Position numbers and translations under genes: made by a program. Under the pieces are notes generated by a model. The model saw nothing but the letters and a program-made list of their open reading frames with translations, was not told where the DNA came from and made no database searches. Below, one piece after another: positions 62,286 through 64,000 of a stretch of 64,000 bases of DNA. The DNA is taken from NCBI RefSeq assembly GCF_035967765.1, contig NZ_JAYWIT010000025.1. One strand, written 5' to 3'. Numbering within the stretch: position 1 is the stretch's first letter; the number at the start of each line of letters is the position of its first letter. This DNA comes from Conexibacter stalactiti (lineage in GTDB: Bacteria; Actinomycetota; Thermoleophilia; Solirubrobacterales; Solirubrobacteraceae).

Positions 62286-63329
62286 TCAGCCGGCGGCGCG
62301 CGCGCCGCTGCCGATCAGGCCGCGCTCGTGCAGCAGCTCGGCGAGCTGGACGGCGTTGGTCGCCGCGCCCTTGCGCAGGTTGTCGGAGACGACCCACATG
62401 TCGATCGCCTGCTCGTTGCCGGGGTCGCGACGGATCCGGCCGACGAAGACGTCGTCCTTGCCGGCGGCGTCGATCGCGAGCGGATAGCTGTTGGCGTCCG
62501 GATCGTCGAGGACGGTCACGCCGGGCGCGGCGCGCAGCAGCTCGCGCGCCTCGTCGGCCGACAGCGGTCTGCGCGTCTCGACGTTGACGGCCTCCGAGTG
62601 GCCGGTCACGACCGGCACGCGCACGCAGGTCGCGCTGACGCGGATCGACGCATCGCCGAGGATCTTGCGCGTCTCGTTGATGAGCTTGCGCTCCTCGTCG
62701 GTGTGGTCGTCACCGGGCGCGAAGTTGCCGGCGTGCGGCAGCGCGTTGAAGGCGATCTGGTGCTTGTACGCCTGCGGCGCCGGCGCCTGCTCGCCCGCGA
62801 CGATCGCCTTCGCCTGGCCGATCAGCTCGTCGACGCCGACCTTGCCGGTGCCGGAGACGGCCTGGTAGGTCGAGATCACGAGCCGCTCGATGCCGGCGGC
62901 CTCCTGCAGCGGCTTGAGCGCGACGACCATCTGCATCGTCGAGCAGTTCGGGTTGGCGACGATGCCCCTGTGGCCGTCGAGCGCCTCCGGGTTGACCTCG
63001 GAGACGACGAGCGGGACGTCGTCGTGCATCCGCCACTTCGAGGAGTTGTCGACGACGACCGCGCCGGCCTCGGCGAACTTCGGCGCCCATTCGCCCGAGG
63101 TCGCCCCGCCGGCGGAGAAGATCGCGACGTCGAAGCCCTGGATCGTCTCGTCGGTCAGCGGCTGGACCGTCAGCCCGCCCTCGAGCACCTTGCCGGCCGA
63201 GCGGGCGGAGGCGAACGGGACGATCTCGCGCGCCGGGAAGCCGCGCTCTCTCAGCAGCTGCAGCATGACCGTGCCGACCTGACCGGTCGCACCGACGACC
63301 GCGACGCGATAGCCGTCGAAATCGCTCAT
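62286..63329 (-). CDS. asd: Aspartate-semialdehyde dehydrogenase
   Basis: A 347-residue enzyme making aspartate semialdehyde for Lys, Met, Thr and diaminopimelate. NADP loop VAVVGATGQVGTVMLQLL, FSAGGATSGEWAPKF, VVDNSSKWRM, active-site NPNCSTMQMV (Cys) and the QIAFNALPHAG and HSEAVNVETRRPL segments. ATG overlaps the lysC stop by 4 bp (ATGA), the common lysC-asd operon. Confidence 0.96.
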   Translation of the reverse strand: MSDFDGYRVAVVGATGQVGTVMLQLLRERGFPAREIVPFASARSAGKVLEGGLTVQPLTDETIQGFDVAIFSAGGATSGEWAPKFAEAGAVVVDNSSKWRMHDDVPLVVSEVNPEALDGHRGIVANPNCSTMQMVVALKPLQEAAGIERLVISTYQAVSGTGKVGVDELIGQAKAIVAGEQAPAPQAYKHQIAFNALPHAGNFAPGDDHTDEERKLINETRKILGDASIRVSATCVRVPVVTGHSEAVNVETRRPLSADEARELLRAAPGVTVLDDPDANSYPLAIDAAGKDDVFVGRIRRDPGNEQAIDMWVVSDNLRKGAATNAVQLAELLHERGLIGSGARAAG

Positions 63330-64000
63330 CGGGCCTGCTCCCCGATCGGCGCCTCGGCGACGATCCCGTCGGCGCCGAGCTCGAAGGCTCCGTGCAGCAC
63401 GCGCACCGCCGTCGGCACCTGGTCGGCGGCGATCACGCACGAGATCTTGATCGGCGAGGTCGAGATCATCTCGATGTTGATGCGCTCCTCGGCGAGCACC
63501 TGGAAGACCTTCGCGGCGACGCCCGGATGCGACTTCATGCCGGCGCCGATGATCGAGACCTTGCCCATCTCCGGGACGGCGTCGATCGTCTCGATCCCCA
63601 GCTCGGCGGCGACCGGCTCCAGCGCCGCCTGCGCGGCGCGCAGGTCGTCGCGCGGGACGGTGAAGGAGACCTCGGCCTTGCGGCCCTCCTCCAGCGGCTC
63701 GTTCTGGATGATCATGTCGACGTTGCAGTTGGCGTCGGCGAGCGCAGCGAAGATCTTGGCGGCCGCCCCCGGCTCGTCAGGCACGCCCAGCAGCGACAGA
63801 CGGGCCTCGTCGGTCGAGTGGGCGACGGCGGTGATGAGGGCGTGCTCCATGGTCTCCTGCTCTCCGACGACAAAGGTACCGGTGGAGTCGTCGAAGCTCG
63901 ACCGGCAGTGGATCCGGACCCCGTGGTTGCGCGCGTACTCGACCGAGCGCAGCTGCAGCACCTTGGCGCCGGAGGAGGCCATCTCCAGCATCTCCTCGAA
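63326..64000 (-). CDS. lysC: Aspartate kinase, C-terminal part (cut by window edge)
   Basis: The last 224 residues of aspartokinase, open to the window edge. EMLEMASSGAKVLQLRSVEYA is the end of the kinase domain (motif MASSGAKVLQLRSVE), followed by two ACT domains with LGVPDEPGAAAKIFAAL, NVDMIIQN and VSIIGAGMKSHPGVAAKVFQVLAEERI (read as SIIGAGMKSHPGVAAKVF), and ending in IEMISTSPIKISCVI. These bind Lys/Thr for feedback control. Followed by asd with an ATGA overlap. Confidence 0.95.
   Translation of the reverse strand, partial: FEEMLEMASSGAKVLQLRSVEYARNHGVRIHCRSSFDDSTGTFVVGEQETMEHALITAVAHSTDEARLSLLGVPDEPGAAAKIFAALADANCNVDMIIQNEPLEEGRKAEVSFTVPRDDLRAAQAALEPVAAELGIETIDAVPEMGKVSIIGAGMKSHPGVAAKVFQVLAEERINIEMISTSPIKISCVIAADQVPTAVRVLHGAFELGADGIVAEAPIGEQAR

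Overview
The window is chromosomal DNA from a very GC-rich bacterium (about 70% G+C judged by eye). Gene content and order (glmU-prs, rplY-pth-mfd-PpiC-like-mazG-eno-ftsB, metG-tatD-rsmA-ispE, asd-lysC) and lineage-typical families (DUF4235, PucR, LCP, UPF0173, CTC-form L25) suggest an actinobacterium. My best guess is the class Thermoleophilia (Solirubrobacter/Conexibacter-like); this is inference, not a database result. I see no phage, insertion sequence, integrase, CRISPR array or rRNA. The only RNA gene recognised is a tRNA-Gln(TTG).

Layout. 1-5.7 kb: two divergent glycosyltransferases (one cut by the window edge), a UPF0173 hydrolase/Lrp-like pair, a zinc-ribbon pseudo-rhomboid, a GCS2 carboxylate-amine ligase and a DUF2090 aldolase-like protein. 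6-7.9 kb: secreted nuclease, small membrane protein, csrA and a charged protein. 7.9-17 kb: a long minus-strand housekeeping run (ftsB, eno, mazG, lipoprotein foldase, mfd, pth, rplY). 17-24 kb: secreted GH2 enzyme, several unknowns, prs, glmU. 24-27 kb: tRNA-Gln, DUF1059, a degenerate EAL-CBS protein and a PucR regulator. 27-31.4 kb: metG-tatD-rsmA-ispE cluster. 31.4-35 kb: sdhCAB. 35-44 kb: rsmI, ROK kinase, LCP protein, a LysR pair, FmdB beside a perfect CIRCE element, glyS, an R2-like/SCP2 fusion, DUF2993, TetR. 44-51 kb: hsp20-lon, MBL hydrolase, a Cys4 mini-protein, NAD-binding and SRPBCC proteins, a winged-helix regulator. 51-57 kb: mdh, AidB-type acyl-CoA dehydrogenase, M32 carboxypeptidase, site-2 protease. 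57-60.5 kb: a second, SdhE-type succinate dehydrogenase/fumarate reductase. 60.9-64 kb: LuxR-type regulator, CpsB-type phosphatase, asd and the 3' part of lysC.

How the genes work together. Central carbon and respiration are well represented (enolase, malate dehydrogenase, two complex II-type systems), with cell-envelope precursors (glmU, LCP, glycosyltransferases), translation (glyS, metG, pth, rsmA, rsmI, rplY) and proteostasis (hsp20-lon, PpiC-like foldase, S2P). Genes are tightly packed: ATGA/GTGA overlaps couple many co-directional genes, and four convergent pairs overlap by exactly 4 bp at their stop codons.

The most useful observations are: a recurrent TANNNT box 6-8 nt before a start codon, indicating many leaderless mRNAs and fixing several starts; a perfect CIRCE operator placed on an fmdB promoter; a diiron R2-like protein with Phe at the radical-Tyr position fused to SCP2; regulatory or protease folds that have lost key residues (pseudo-rhomboid, EAL, receiver); and patchy, gene-specific use of the AGA arginine codon.
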